NCBI RefSeq assembly: GCF_006715305.1
Contig: NZ_VFMY01000001.1
Coordinates: forward strand, 1,922,001-1,986,000
Source of the DNA: Arthrobacter sp. SLBN-100
GTDB taxonomy: Bacteria; Actinomycetota; Actinomycetes; Actinomycetales; Micrococcaceae
DNA: 64,000 nt
Direction: 5' to 3'
This document shows, piece by piece, positions 52,671 to 61,560 of this stretch (within the stretch, counting starts at the first letter, position 1; each line of letters starts with the position of its first letter). The position numbers and the translations under genes are program-made. The notes under the pieces are model-generated. The model worked only from the letters and a program-made list of their open reading frames with translations, was not told the DNA's origin and did not search any database.

Positions 52671-53005
52671 ATGGATCGGCGTCGTGCCGGGCCGCACTGG
52701 TCTTGCTTCACCGGTGCGCCGACCGTGCTCCAGACATGCTTAGCCGTTCATCAGGCCGCGCAGTGCAAGAACCATCGGGCGTGGCCTGCCATGGGCCTGC
52801 CCGATGTCCTCTACAGCGATCACGGCGCCGATTCCACAAGCACCCACCTTGAACGGGTCTGCCTCGACACCCTCATCCGCCTCATCCATTCCCTCCCCGG
52901 CGTGCCTCAGGGCCGCGGGAAGATTGAGCGGTTCCACCGCAACATAACCTACGGGCTCCTGCCGCATCTGCCCGGCTTCATCCCGCACGGCACCCATGGG
53001 ACCCG
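52671..53005 (+). pseudogene. Decayed IS transposase fragment (DDE/rve type)
   Basis: An open segment encodes LPDVLYSDHGAD, then VPQGRGKIERFHRNIT and LLPHLPGF, matching the catalytic-core end of a Mu/IS481-like integrase transposase (VLYxDHGSDFTS ... GRGKIERFF). The N-terminal domain is missing and the ends fade. It is a remnant, not a working transposase. Inverted repeats could not be identified. Confidence 0.7.
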
Positions 53006-53018
53006 GCAGCAGCGGGTT

Positions 53019-53480
53019 TTAGCGGGAGCGGGCGGTTGTCAGGGCCCATTCGGCGGCCCCGGCGCTGTTGGTGGTGTCGGGGACGGGGACGAAGTCCCCG
53101 CGCAAGGCTTTGAGCGCGGTGCGTTCAATGTCGATTTCCTTGCGGGTCCGCACGCCCATGCGGCGGAATATCTCGATCGGCGGGCACCATCCCTGAAGGG
53201 CGTGCTGGAGCAGGAAGCCCGGGACGATTCCGGCAAGGATCAGCCATTTCCGGGATTTCACGGCGGCAAGGGACACGGCGAGGATGGTCAGGGCGGAGGC
53301 GTTGGCTTCGAGCACGCGTTCGATGTCCCATTCCTTATCCAGGGCGCGCAGGTGCGCACCGATCTCCTGCGGGACAGCGGCGGCCAGCTGCCGGAGCCGT
53401 TCGAGCCGTTCGCGGTCAATTTTTTCCAGCGCACTGTCCGGGGATTGGGCGCGGACATGGTCAGTTTCTCCGCTTGTCAT
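53019..53480 (-). CDS. DUF2892-like membrane protein
   Basis: 153 residues from ATG 53480 (GGAGACC upstream); the open frame runs further but lacks a site. Middle part EWDIERVLEANASAL, two hydrophobic helices with KSRKWL, then LLQHALQGWCPP and GVRTRKEIDIERTALKAL. This is the YgaP-type membrane module often beside rhodaneses in sulfur-handling clusters. Here it is isolated between mobile-element remnants, a few hundred bases from the sulfur module at 54-61 kb. Confidence 0.8.
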   Translation of the reverse strand: MTSGETDHVRAQSPDSALEKIDRERLERLRQLAAAVPQEIGAHLRALDKEWDIERVLEANASALTILAVSLAAVKSRKWLILAGIVPGFLLQHALQGWCPPIEIFRRMGVRTRKEIDIERTALKALRGDFVPVPDTTNSAGAAEWALTTARSR

Positions 53481-53708
53481 GTCTGGTCTCCGGTGATCGG
53501 CGCCCCGGTGGTCCTGCCTGGCAAGGGGTACCTGGCAGCGTCCCTGGCCGGAGAGTGGCTTCAGCCTACTCCCGGTTCGAAGTCCCTGTCCGCTGCAGGC
53601 GGGAAGCGGGTGTGTGGCTGTGCTGAGCATCCGTCTGGCTACGAGCGCACCGAGTGCTCCGATGAGGACGGCGACGGAGATAGCCGCTATGGAAGCCCTG
53701 CGCAGCGG

Positions 53709-53775
53709 AGACGCCTCGTTGTATGCAAATCGGACCGGCTCGGCCGGGACTTACGGCACCTGCCACAAGCTCCCC
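53709..53775 (+). pseudogene. Serine resolvase fragment
   Basis: A short stretch encodes LVVCKSDRLGRDLRHL, which resembles the LVVTKLDRLGR region of Tn3-type resolvase/invertase proteins. Nothing else of the gene is left. Evidence of a former mobile element. Confidence 0.5.
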
Positions 53776-53807
53776 GCACGGCGAATTCAACGGCCGGGCG
53801 CTCTCAG

Positions 53808-54136
53808 CTGGTGGATCTGGAGCTTCCATGGCAGGGTGCTGGGATCGCCGTAGAGTTCGTTATTGAACCAGTTGCCCCAGCGTCCCAGCGCTTGGGCGAA
53901 GAGGACGCCTGGGGCGACGGCGTCCAGGAACGCGACAAAGGACGCACCGGCGCTGCGGCAGCCGATCCAGGCCCCGGCACAGGTCAAGGGCGCCCCAAAT
54001 ACTCAGCCCGCCGTCCCAGATGGCAAAAGCGTTCCAGGGGTTCCGGCCCGGGAGGAAATAGAGTTCCGGGTCGGTGATGACGTGGTAGATCCGTCCGCCG
54101 ATGATTCCGGCCGTGTCGCCGGGCGGCCAATTGCAC
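53808..54136 (-). pseudogene. lgt: Frameshifted prolipoprotein diacylglyceryl transferase fragment
   Basis: Two minus-strand frames together spell a stretch of Lgt: GIIGGRIYHVITDPELYF and [19 protein letters not shown], then after a frameshift [24 protein letters not shown] and [11 protein letters not shown]- and C-terminal parts are missing and the joint near 53990 is out of frame. Not a functional gene; perhaps cargo of a mobile element. Confidence 0.75.
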
Positions 54137-54148
54137 CCGCCGCCCTGA

Positions 54149-55444
54149 TCAGCCTGCCGGGCTACGGGTTATGTGGTCACTGGGGCGCATGCGGAAGACC
54201 ACGATGATGCCGGAGAGCGCAGTCAGGGCGGCAACGATTCCGACGGTTGCCGGGATGCCGTAACCGTCGGCGATGAGTCCGGAGACGAGGGCGCCGACGG
54301 CGAACCCGCCGTCGCGCCATAGCCGGTAGATTCCGACCGAGCGTGCCCGCCACCCGGGGTGGGCGACGTCGCCGATCGCTGCCAGCAGCGTTGGGTAAAC
54401 CATGGCGGTGCCGGCACCGAGCAGGATGACGGCGGCAAGCCAGGTGCCGAAGTCATTTCCAAGCCCGACCAGGCCCAGCGCCAGGGCCTGGACGAGCATA
54501 CCGCCGGCAATCAGGGGTTTACGCCCAATCCGGTCCGAGAGCGCGCCGGTGACCAGCTGCCCGGCGCCCCAGACGGCCGGGTAGACGGCGGCAAGGATGC
54601 CGATGCGCTCGATGCTGAGCCCGGCTGCGGCGAACAGAACAGGGAAAAGGCCCCAAGCGAGGCCGTCGTTAAGGTTGTTCACCATCCCGGCCTGGCTGAC
54701 GGAGGACAGGGACTTGTCCCGGAAGCTGGTCAGGGTGAAGACGGCACGGTTGCTCAGTCCGGCGTGGCTGCCGGCATGGACGGGGACGTGGGCGTCGGCT
54801 TCGGCCTTGGCGTGTTGGTGTGTTTCGCGGATGGTCAGCACGGACATGCCGAGGCCGACGGCGACGAAGGCAGCGCCGAGCAGGAACGGCCCGGGACGGA
54901 GCCCGTAGGTGGCGGCGATGTAGCCGGTGGCCAGTGCGGCGCCTGCGACCCCGAGGTAGCCGGCTGCTTCATTCAGCCCCATCGCCAGGCCGCGGCGTTC
55001 GGGGCCGACGAGGTCCATCTTCATCATGACAGTGGTGGACCAGGTCAGGCCCTGGCTGATGCCGAGCACCACATTGGCTGCCACGATCCAGCCCCAGGAA
55101 GGCCCGAAGATCAGCAGGAGGGGCACGGGGAGGGCGATGAGCCAGCCGACGACGAGAACCGGTTTGCGGCCGTAACGGTCCGAAAGGGTTCCGGCGAAGT
55201 AATTGGTGGCAGCTTTAGCCAGGCCGAAGGCGAGGATGTAGGTCAGGGCCGACGTATACAAGTCGAGGTGGAAGACCTGCGCGGCCAGCAACGGCAGGAC
55301 GGTACGTTCCTGGCCCAAGGTCCCGCCCACGAGGGCGTTAACGGCCACGAGAAGCATGAACTGCGCCAGGTTCTGCCGCAGGCCCAGCGAGATGGAATCC
55401 TTTGCCCCTGGATGCTGCGGGAAAGAGGTGCTGCCGGATTTCAC
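54149..55444 (-). CDS. MFS transporter of the sulfur module
   Basis: 431 residues from a GTG at 55444, preceded by GGAG; a longer frame from 55483 uses a TTG without a ribosome site. Twelve transmembrane helices. MFS motif A is seen as GTLSDRYGRKP after helix 2 and again as GALSDRIGRKP in the second half. The substrate is unknown; its place downstream of the persulfide-dioxygenase-type gene suggests a sulfur anion or thiol-linked compound. A gap of 113 bp separates the genes. Confidence 0.85.
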   Translation of the reverse strand: MKSGSTSFPQHPGAKDSISLGLRQNLAQFMLLVAVNALVGGTLGQERTVLPLLAAQVFHLDLYTSALTYILAFGLAKAATNYFAGTLSDRYGRKPVLVVGWLIALPVPLLLIFGPSWGWIVAANVVLGISQGLTWSTTVMMKMDLVGPERRGLAMGLNEAAGYLGVAGAALATGYIAATYGLRPGPFLLGAAFVAVGLGMSVLTIRETHQHAKAEADAHVPVHAGSHAGLSNRAVFTLTSFRDKSLSSVSQAGMVNNLNDGLAWGLFPVLFAAAGLSIERIGILAAVYPAVWGAGQLVTGALSDRIGRKPLIAGGMLVQALALGLVGLGNDFGTWLAAVILLGAGTAMVYPTLLAAIGDVAHPGWRARSVGIYRLWRDGGFAVGALVSGLIADGYGIPATVGIVAALTALSGIIVVFRMRPSDHITRSPAG

Positions 55445-55557
55445 GGAGGTGCTCCAGGTGTCGTTACGGGAAGGCCGGGGCAAAGCTCAGGCGGCGGCAG
55501 GGATTCGCGTGCCGCCGCCTTTGCCATCATTTCGAGCTACATGCTGCTGTTTTTTGT

Positions 55558-56967
55558 TTAGTTGGTTGACACGGATTCGCGGGCCTGCTGCCAGGCATTC
55601 CAAGCGGCGTAGCTGCCATCGAGTTCGACGACGTTGTACCCGGCACGGCGCAGCGCGCTGGCGGCTACGGAGTTCCGCACCCCGGACTGGCAGTAGGTCA
55701 CGATGGTGCCGTCCGCCGGGAGTTCATCCAGGTGCCACATCAAGCGGCCGCCGCTGAGCTGGTACGAGCCCGGGACATGCCCGGCCTTGTGTTCGCTCTT
55801 GTTGCGGACATCCAGAACCATGGCTGCATCGAAACCCTCGAGTTCCTCCGGCTGGATCAGCTTGGGTGTGAAGGTTGGCAGCCCGTCGATGCCGGTCAGG
55901 TAGCCGGCTACGTTGTCGATGCCCACGCGGACCAGGTGGTCCCACATGTCCTGGGCCTGTTCCTGGTCCTCGGCCAGGAGCACCAGGGGGTTCTTGTCTG
56001 TCTCCGGGTTGACCACCCAGGCGCCGTAGCTGGCCACAGACTTCCCGGCCGGAACGTTCAGGGACCGGACCACCGTGCCCTCGTGGACTTCACTGTTGGA
56101 ACGGGTGTCGATGAACGTCAGCGTGTCCTGCTCCAGTCCGGCGGCAACGATCCCGGTTGACAGCTCGGGCAGCGGGGCGCGTTCACCCATGACGGCCGGG
56201 CCTTCACGGTTTTCCCGCTTCATGCGGCCGAAGTAGGCGTGGGCGTCGGGCTGGCCATCAAGGAGTTCGTCGATGAAGCCCTGCTCGTCGTTGGCTGCCA
56301 GGTAGGGGCCCCACCAGGCGTAGAGGCGCTCGTAGCCCACGGTGGAGGACGGGATGGCGCCGAGGGCCTTGCCGCACGCGCTGCCTGCGCCGTGCGCTGG
56401 GTGGACCTGGACATAGTCCGGGAGGGTAAGGAACTTGTCCCGCAGGCTGGCGAAGAGCTGCTTGGCGCCCACGAAGCGGGTGTCCACGCCGCCGGCGGCC
56501 TCGTCCAGGAGATCGGGGCGGCCCAAGTCGCCGGAGAACACAAAGTCTCCGGAGAGCAGGTAGCCGGGCTTGTCGCTGAACGCGCCGTCGGTGACCAGGA
56601 AGGACAGGTGCTCGGGAGTGTGCCCGGGGGTGTGGACCGCCTTGATGCTGATGTTGCCCAGGGTGATGGTGTCGCCGTCGTACAGCCGCTCGCCGTCGAA
56701 CCCGTACTGCCAGTCCGGCCCGCCCTCACCGGAGACGTAGATTTTGGCGCCGGTGGCGGCGGCAAGTTCGCGGGTCCCGGAGAGGTAGTCGGCGTGGATG
56801 TGGGTCTCGGCCACCGCAACGATCTTCATGCCATTCTTTGCGGCAAGATCCTGGTAGACGGCGATGTCGCGGCGGCCGTCCACCACGATCGCTTCGCCCT
56901 TGGCCTGGCAGCCGATGACGTAGCTGGCCTGGGCGAGGTCTTCGTCGTAAATGCGCTCGATAAGCAT
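55558..56967 (-). CDS. MBL-rhodanese fusion, persulfide dioxygenase/sulfurtransferase (CstB-like)
   Basis: 469 residues. The N-terminal MBL domain (ETHIHADYLSG, HTPGHTPEHLSF, GDFVFSGDLGRPDL) has the iron-binding ligands of persulfide dioxygenases. Two rhodanese domains follow; the last holds the active Cys in YCQSGVRNS, while the first lacks an obvious active Cys. This is the layout of CstB, which oxidises thiol persulfide to thiosulfate. Its promoter has a CstR-type operator at 57032. Confidence 0.9.
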   Translation of the reverse strand: MLIERIYDEDLAQASYVIGCQAKGEAIVVDGRRDIAVYQDLAAKNGMKIVAVAETHIHADYLSGTRELAAATGAKIYVSGEGGPDWQYGFDGERLYDGDTITLGNISIKAVHTPGHTPEHLSFLVTDGAFSDKPGYLLSGDFVFSGDLGRPDLLDEAAGGVDTRFVGAKQLFASLRDKFLTLPDYVQVHPAHGAGSACGKALGAIPSSTVGYERLYAWWGPYLAANDEQGFIDELLDGQPDAHAYFGRMKRENREGPAVMGERAPLPELSTGIVAAGLEQDTLTFIDTRSNSEVHEGTVVRSLNVPAGKSVASYGAWVVNPETDKNPLVLLAEDQEQAQDMWDHLVRVGIDNVAGYLTGIDGLPTFTPKLIQPEELEGFDAAMVLDVRNKSEHKAGHVPGSYQLSGGRLMWHLDELPADGTIVTYCQSGVRNSVAASALRRAGYNVVELDGSYAAWNAWQQARESVSTN

Positions 56968-57031
56968 CTGGTGTTCTCCTTCAGTTGAAAGGGGTGTGGG
57001 GCAGTTTTCTTGCTTCTGACATCAACTATAT

Positions 57032-57047
57032 ATACCCCGGGGGGTAT
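57032..57047. promoter_or_regulatory. CsoR/CstR-type operator before the persulfide dioxygenase
   Basis: ATACCCC-GG-GGGGTAT, perfect inverted repeat, 65 bp upstream of the 56967 start. It matches the sites at 59635, 59656 and 63814. Confidence 0.82.
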
Positions 57048-57087
57048 CGGGCAATGACAGGTATGCGACTGTTTGGAAGGCGCTGGG

Positions 57088-57450
57088 TCAGGCGTGCTGG
57101 TGGCCGGCCTCGGCGCGGAGTTTGTTCATGTCCAGGTTCTTCACGGCCTGGATGACCTCCTCGAGGCCGGCGGCGTTGAGCGCTCCGGGCTGGGAGAAGA
57201 CGAGGGTCTTGTCCTTGAAGGCCATCAGCGTGGGGATGGAGGTAATGTTCGCGGCGGCGGCCAGGGCCTGTTCGGCTTCGGTGTCCACCTTGGCGAAGGT
57301 GATGTCCGGGTGGCGTTCCGCGGCGGCGCCGTAGGTGGGGGCGAACATGCGGCAGGGGCCGCACCATGCCGCCCAGAAGTCAACGAAGACAATCTCATTG
57401 CTTTCCAGGGTCTCGGCGAAGGTTTGCTGGGAAATGTCGGTGGTTGCCAT
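57088..57450 (-). CDS. Thioredoxin
   Basis: 120 residues; ATG preceded by GAAAGGAC. Active site WCGPC near 29-33, then the cis-Pro motif SIPTLMAF. The tail is short and ends GHQHA. As part of the sulfur module it may reduce persulfides on rhodaneses or proteins. It is 52 bp downstream of a rhodanese gene on the same strand. Confidence 0.92.
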   Translation of the reverse strand: MATTDISQQTFAETLESNEIVFVDFWAAWCGPCRMFAPTYGAAAERHPDITFAKVDTEAEQALAAAANITSIPTLMAFKDKTLVFSQPGALNAAGLEEVIQAVKNLDMNKLRAEAGHQHA

Positions 57451-57502
57451 GGTCTTCGTGTCCTTTCGGGCGTCGCTCCGGTTGTGGGTGTGGCGGCAGG
57501 GG

Positions 57503-57799
57503 TCAGGTGGTGGGGAGTCCGGCGCGGGTCCAGGCGGTCATGCCCCCGGCCATGGTGTCAGCGGTGTAGCCGGCGCCGTTGAGGGCATCGGCCACTGCGG
57601 CGCTGCGGTTGCCGCTGCGGCAAACGGCGATCACGGGCACGGCCGGATCCAGCTCGCCCAGGCGGGCCTGCAGTTGGCCCATGGGGATGTGCAGGGCGCC
57701 GGGGATCATGCCTTCGGCGACTTCGAAGTCCTCGCGGACGTCGAGGATCCTGGCGCTTGAACGGCGCTGCTCGGTTTCGGTGATGGTGATTTCAGCCAT
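57503..57799 (-). CDS. Single-domain rhodanese
   Basis: 98 residues from ATG 57799, preceded by AAGGAGA. Motifs ILDVREDFEVAEGMIPGALHIP and the active loop VCRSGNRS with catalytic Cys. A sulfur carrier that passes persulfide sulfur between partners. Second single-domain rhodanese in a row; the upstream one begins at 58191. Confidence 0.92.
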   Translation of the reverse strand: MAEITITETEQRRSSARILDVREDFEVAEGMIPGALHIPMGQLQARLGELDPAVPVIAVCRSGNRSAAVADALNGAGYTADTMAGGMTAWTRAGLPTT

Positions 57800-57849
57800 G
57801 GGATTTCTCCTTCGAAGTGGTTTCGGCTGGTTGTAACGGTGGTGCTTGC

Positions 57850-58191
57850 CTAGCGGACGGGCTCGCCGGCCTGGCGCCAGGCGGCCATGCCGCCGCGCAC
57901 CGAGTAGGCGTCGTATCCCTTGGCGGCGAGGAGCCGGGCGGCAGAGGCGGAGCGCACTCCGGAGGCACACACCGCGATGACCGGGCGGGCCTTCTGGATC
58001 CCTGCCGTGCCGGCCTGCAGCCGGTCCAGGGGAATATGTTTGGCCTGCGGGGCACGGCCGGTCCGCCATTCCTGCGCCGATCTGACGTCGATCAGTGTGG
58101 CGCCGGAGCCCAGGAGTTCCTTGGCCTGCGCTACGGAGATTGTCTTGTAGGGCTTGCTGAAGGCCCTCTTGAGGGAATCGATCAGTCCCAT
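57850..58191 (-). CDS. Single-domain rhodanese with N-terminal amphipathic helix
   Basis: 113 residues; ATG preceded by AGAGGAG. LIDVRSAQEWRTGRAPQAKHIP and active loop VCASGVRS. The first 15 residues (MGLIDSLKRAFSKPY) could form a membrane-associating amphipathic helix. 22 bp downstream of the TauE/SafE exporter, so both may handle the same sulfur species at the membrane. Confidence 0.9.
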   Translation of the reverse strand: MGLIDSLKRAFSKPYKTISVAQAKELLGSGATLIDVRSAQEWRTGRAPQAKHIPLDRLQAGTAGIQKARPVIAVCASGVRSASAARLLAAKGYDAYSVRGGMAAWRQAGEPVR

Positions 58192-58213
58192 GGTGTTCTC
58201 CTCTATGGATGGT

Positions 58214-58972
58214 TCAGGCGGTGACCGTGCCTGCGGTGACCCATGCCGCGACGGCGAAGATGAGTACCGCGAACGAGATGCGGATGTGCTTGTCCTTCAG
58301 TCGGCGGGCCAGTCGGGCGGCGACGACGGAGCCCAGGATGGCGGGGACCGCGAACGCCAGGGTTGTGGTCCAGTCGATGGTGTAGCCGGCGGCGTGGGCG
58401 CTGAAACCGGCGGCGGAGTTGATGACGATGATCGCCAGGGATGTTCCGACGGCCTCTTTCATGCGCAGGCCCAGGAAGATGGTCAGCGCGGGGGTGATGA
58501 GGAAGCCGCCGCCCACGCCGAGCAGTCCGGTGAGGAACCCGACGAGCAGGCCTATGCCCACAGCCTTCGGGACGCAGGACCGGAGAGCGCGGTGCGGTCC
58601 AGTGCTGCAGGACCCCTCGGCTTCGTGGGGCTTCTGGAGCATCCGGATGCCTGCAATCACCATGATCACGGCGAATGCCAGCATCAGGAGATTCGGATCC
58701 AGCAGCCGGCCAACGGCCGCGCCGGCCCAGGCCGCCGGAATCCCGGCAGCCCCCACCAGTGCGATTACCGGCCAGTTCAGGCCCTCTCGGATCCGGGGGA
58801 GCATGGCTGCCAGCGAGGATATGCCCACCACCAGCAGCGAGGTGGGAATCGCCTGGGCAGGGCTCATGCCCACGCCGTACACCAGGGCGGGAACGGCGAT
58901 GATGGACCCGCCGCCGCCCACTATGCCCAGGACGATGCCGACGACGAGCCCCAGACCCAGGGCGGGAATCAT
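58214..58972 (-). CDS. TauE/SafE-family sulfur-anion exporter
   Basis: 252 residues with about eight hydrophobic helices in two related halves; each half has the family glycine motif (GIVGGGGSIIAVPAL and GLLGVGGGFLITPAL). Exports sulfite, sulfoacetate or thiosulfate in other systems. Overlaps the upstream rhodanese-DUF2892 gene by 4 bp. Confidence 0.9.
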   Translation of the reverse strand: MIPALGLGLVVGIVLGIVGGGGSIIAVPALVYGVGMSPAQAIPTSLLVVGISSLAAMLPRIREGLNWPVIALVGAAGIPAAWAGAAVGRLLDPNLLMLAFAVIMVIAGIRMLQKPHEAEGSCSTGPHRALRSCVPKAVGIGLLVGFLTGLLGVGGGFLITPALTIFLGLRMKEAVGTSLAIIVINSAAGFSAHAAGYTIDWTTTLAFAVPAILGSVVAARLARRLKDKHIRISFAVLIFAVAAWVTAGTVTA

Positions 58973-59586
58973 GCCGCGGCATCCTCGTCAGCCTGCTGCA
59001 GGGGAAGCTGCAGGATGGCGCTTTCGCGGGTGGGCTCTTTGGCGGCCTTGTTCCACGGCATGGCCGAGAGGGCCTTGCCCATGGCGCAGGTGTTGGTCGC
59101 AGCCGAGAAGGTCAGCCCGGTGCCGATGGCGCCGGCCAGCATGCGGACCTTCGGGGAGACGAACTTGCCTCCGGCCAGGCCCAGCATCACCAGGGAGCCG
59201 GCGGCCAGGCGGACCTGGCGTTCCAGGTCCCAGCGGTCCTTCCCCTTGACCACGTCGCCGCCGGCAGCAGCGAAGCCGGGAACCCCGCCGGTGAGCACGT
59301 AGGCGGTGTCGAGGCCAACCGTCGCCATGCGCTGGCGGGCCTGCTCGGCCCGTACGCCGGACTGGCAGACCAGGACCACGCGCGAGCCCAGGCGGGCGGC
59401 GAGCTCGTCGGTGTGCTCGGAGAGGAGCGGAAGCGGCACGTTGTAAGAGCCGCGGATGTGCAGGGATTCGAATTCAGCGGCGGAACGCACGTCAATCACC
59501 ACGAGGTCCTGGTGTTCTTTGAACCAGGACTGCAGGGTTTCTGGGGCGAGTGCTGTAACGGCTGAAGACTTGGAAGGGGAAGTCAT
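58969..59586 (-). CDS. Rhodanese fused to DUF2892 membrane hairpin
   Basis: 205 residues from ATG 59586; the frame upstream crosses the operator region and is not translated. Rhodanese domain (VVIDVRSAAEFESLHIRG, active loop VCQSGVRAEQ), then a DUF2892 module with two membrane helices (WDLERQVRLAAG, NTCAMGKALSAMPWNK). Same plan as E. coli YgaP, a membrane sulfurtransferase. First gene of the minus-strand sulfur operon, facing the CstR gene across two operators. Confidence 0.9.
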   Translation of the reverse strand: MTSPSKSSAVTALAPETLQSWFKEHQDLVVIDVRSAAEFESLHIRGSYNVPLPLLSEHTDELAARLGSRVVLVCQSGVRAEQARQRMATVGLDTAYVLTGGVPGFAAAGGDVVKGKDRWDLERQVRLAAGSLVMLGLAGGKFVSPKVRMLAGAIGTGLTFSAATNTCAMGKALSAMPWNKAAKEPTRESAILQLPLQQADEDAAA

Positions 59587-59634
59587 TGATGGCCTCTCGG
59601 AAGGGGTTGGTGGATACCCCACCGAGTATCGCAG

Positions 59635-59968
<334 letters not shown>

Positions 59969-60014
59969 ATAGTCCGCCTGGTCACCGCACCGTCAGCAAC
60001 TTCAGAGGAGCATC

Positions 60015-60431
60015 ATGACGTACACCCTCGCCACCACCGTCCCCCTCCCCTGGGCCGAAGCGCTGGAGCGAACCCGCGAGGCCCTGGCCGCGCAGGGGTT
60101 CGGGGTCCTGACCGAAATCAACGTCCGTTCCACGTTTGAAGCCAAGCTTGGCGCCGAAGCCGCGGACGCCGTCGGGGATTACGTCATCTTGGGTGCCTGC
60201 AACCCCGCGCTGGCGAGCCGCGCCCTCGCCGCTGAACCGGAAATGGGTGCGCTGCTGCCCTGCAACGTGGTGGTGCGGCGCAGCAGCTCGGCGGACTCAA
60301 CCACCGTGGAGGCCATTGATCCGCAGACCATGGTGCAGCTCAGCGAAGCCGCCGCCGTCAAGGAAGTGGCGGACGACGCCGGGACACGCCTTCGGAAGGC
60401 CCTCGCCTCGCTCAGTGGAGCAAGAGAGTAA
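60015..60431 (+). CDS. DUF302 protein
   Basis: 138 residues; ATG preceded by AGAGGAG. Family pattern EALERTREALAAQGFGVLTEINV, YVILGACNPALASRAL, LLPCNVVV. DUF302 proteins are small alpha/beta dimers often beside sulfur and metal genes; function not established. Second gene after the CstR gene. Confidence 0.9.
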   Translation: MTYTLATTVPLPWAEALERTREALAAQGFGVLTEINVRSTFEAKLGAEAADAVGDYVILGACNPALASRALAAEPEMGALLPCNVVVRRSSSADSTTVEAIDPQTMVQLSEAAAVKEVADDAGTRLRKALASLSGARE

Positions 60432-60486
60432 ATCACCCTGGCCATGGTGTAAGCAACGGGACAAGGATGGAAAGGCAGGTCCGGAC

Positions 60487-60738
60487 ATGATGTACGGATG
60501 GTATGGCGACTGGGGTCTCGGCGGGTGGATTGCCATGGCCCTGATGATGCTGCTGTTCTGGGCAGGTGTGGTGACCGTCGTGATCCTGCTGGTCCGCGGC
60601 GGAGGGTCGTGGCACGGACGACCCTCCGGGTCGCCACACGATGAGGCGGAGCGGATCCTGAACGAACGTTTCGCCCGCGGGGAAATTGACGCGACCGAGC
60701 TGAATGAACGCCGGGCTGCTCTCCGACGCAAGCCGTGA
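60487..60738 (+). CDS. SHOCT-domain membrane protein
   Basis: 83 residues from ATG 60487, after AAGGCAGG. An aromatic N-terminus (MMYGWYGDWG), one membrane helix (about 11-37), then a C-terminal SHOCT motif (EAERILNERFARGEIDATELNERRAAL). SHOCT domains are short helical oligomerisation motifs. Overlaps the cupredoxin gene by 4 bp. Confidence 0.88.
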   Translation: MMYGWYGDWGLGGWIAMALMMLLFWAGVVTVVILLVRGGGSWHGRPSGSPHDEAERILNERFARGEIDATELNERRAALRRKP

Positions 60739-61304
60739 AAAAACTCTCCCGCAACGGACAGGTCCTGATCGGTGCCATCGCGGTCCTGCTGCTGACCGCG
60801 TTGTCCATGGCGGCCATCGCGCTACTGGGCGGCGGCACAACTCCCGGCGGTGCAGGGAATCCCGGGACCACCCGCTGCGTGGCGCCGAGCTTCGCCGGCA
60901 CAGTGGTCAACGTCACCGCCACCGACCGGGGAGGGTCCATGATGGGCGGGCCCAAGATGATGCGCGGCAGTATGCGCCTAAGCGCCGACCGGACCACCGT
61001 GGCCCACGGCAAAGTAACCTTCCTGGTCACCAACGCCGGCACCATCCCGCACGAAATGCTCCTCCTCCCGCTGGCCGGCACCCAGAGCGCAGGAACCCGC
61101 CCGGTAGGCCGGGACGGACGGACCGATGAGACCGGCAGCCTGGGCGAGGCCTCCGCTACCTGCGGCGAAGGCGGCGGCGAGGGGGTCCTGCCGTCCGCGG
61201 CCGGATGGGTCACCCTGGACCTGCAACCCGGGCGTTATGAACTGGTCTGTAATCTCCCGGGCCACTACCGGGCAGGGATGTACACCGAACTCACCGTCAC
61301 CTGA
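60735..61304 (+). CDS. Membrane-anchored cupredoxin-like copper protein
   Basis: 189 residues. One N-terminal helix (about 9-32) anchors or exports the protein. The cupredoxin fold follows with a probable type-1 copper site: His106 (GTIPHEM), Cys172 (VCNLPGHYRAGM), His177 and Met182. Met-rich stretches (MMGGPKMM) near 69-76 could bind extra Cu(I). Likely electron carrier or copper buffer outside the cytoplasm. Overlap with the SHOCT gene suggests that both act together. Confidence 0.85.
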   Translation: MKKLSRNGQVLIGAIAVLLLTALSMAAIALLGGGTTPGGAGNPGTTRCVAPSFAGTVVNVTATDRGGSMMGGPKMMRGSMRLSADRTTVAHGKVTFLVTNAGTIPHEMLLLPLAGTQSAGTRPVGRDGRTDETGSLGEASATCGEGGGEGVLPSAAGWVTLDLQPGRYELVCNLPGHYRAGMYTELTVT

Positions 61305-61560
61305 ACGGGAAGTCGAAATGCTGCGTCGGGTAGGCATAAACGATCTCTGATCGTCATGCGGGGCTTGAAAACGCGTCCCGCTTGGCGGGGAACGCCATGG
61401 AGTGCCAGGAGTGATCTGACGCTTTCGCGTCCCAGCCGGCGCGCCAGGGCTGAGGGTCCTGTCCAGGTTCCGGCCCATCCGGTGGTGGCTTCGCTGCTGG
61501 GCACCGCTGAAGCAGTCGCCGGACGCCGGTCAGTCCGGCGCTAACGCCCTCCCCTCCTGC

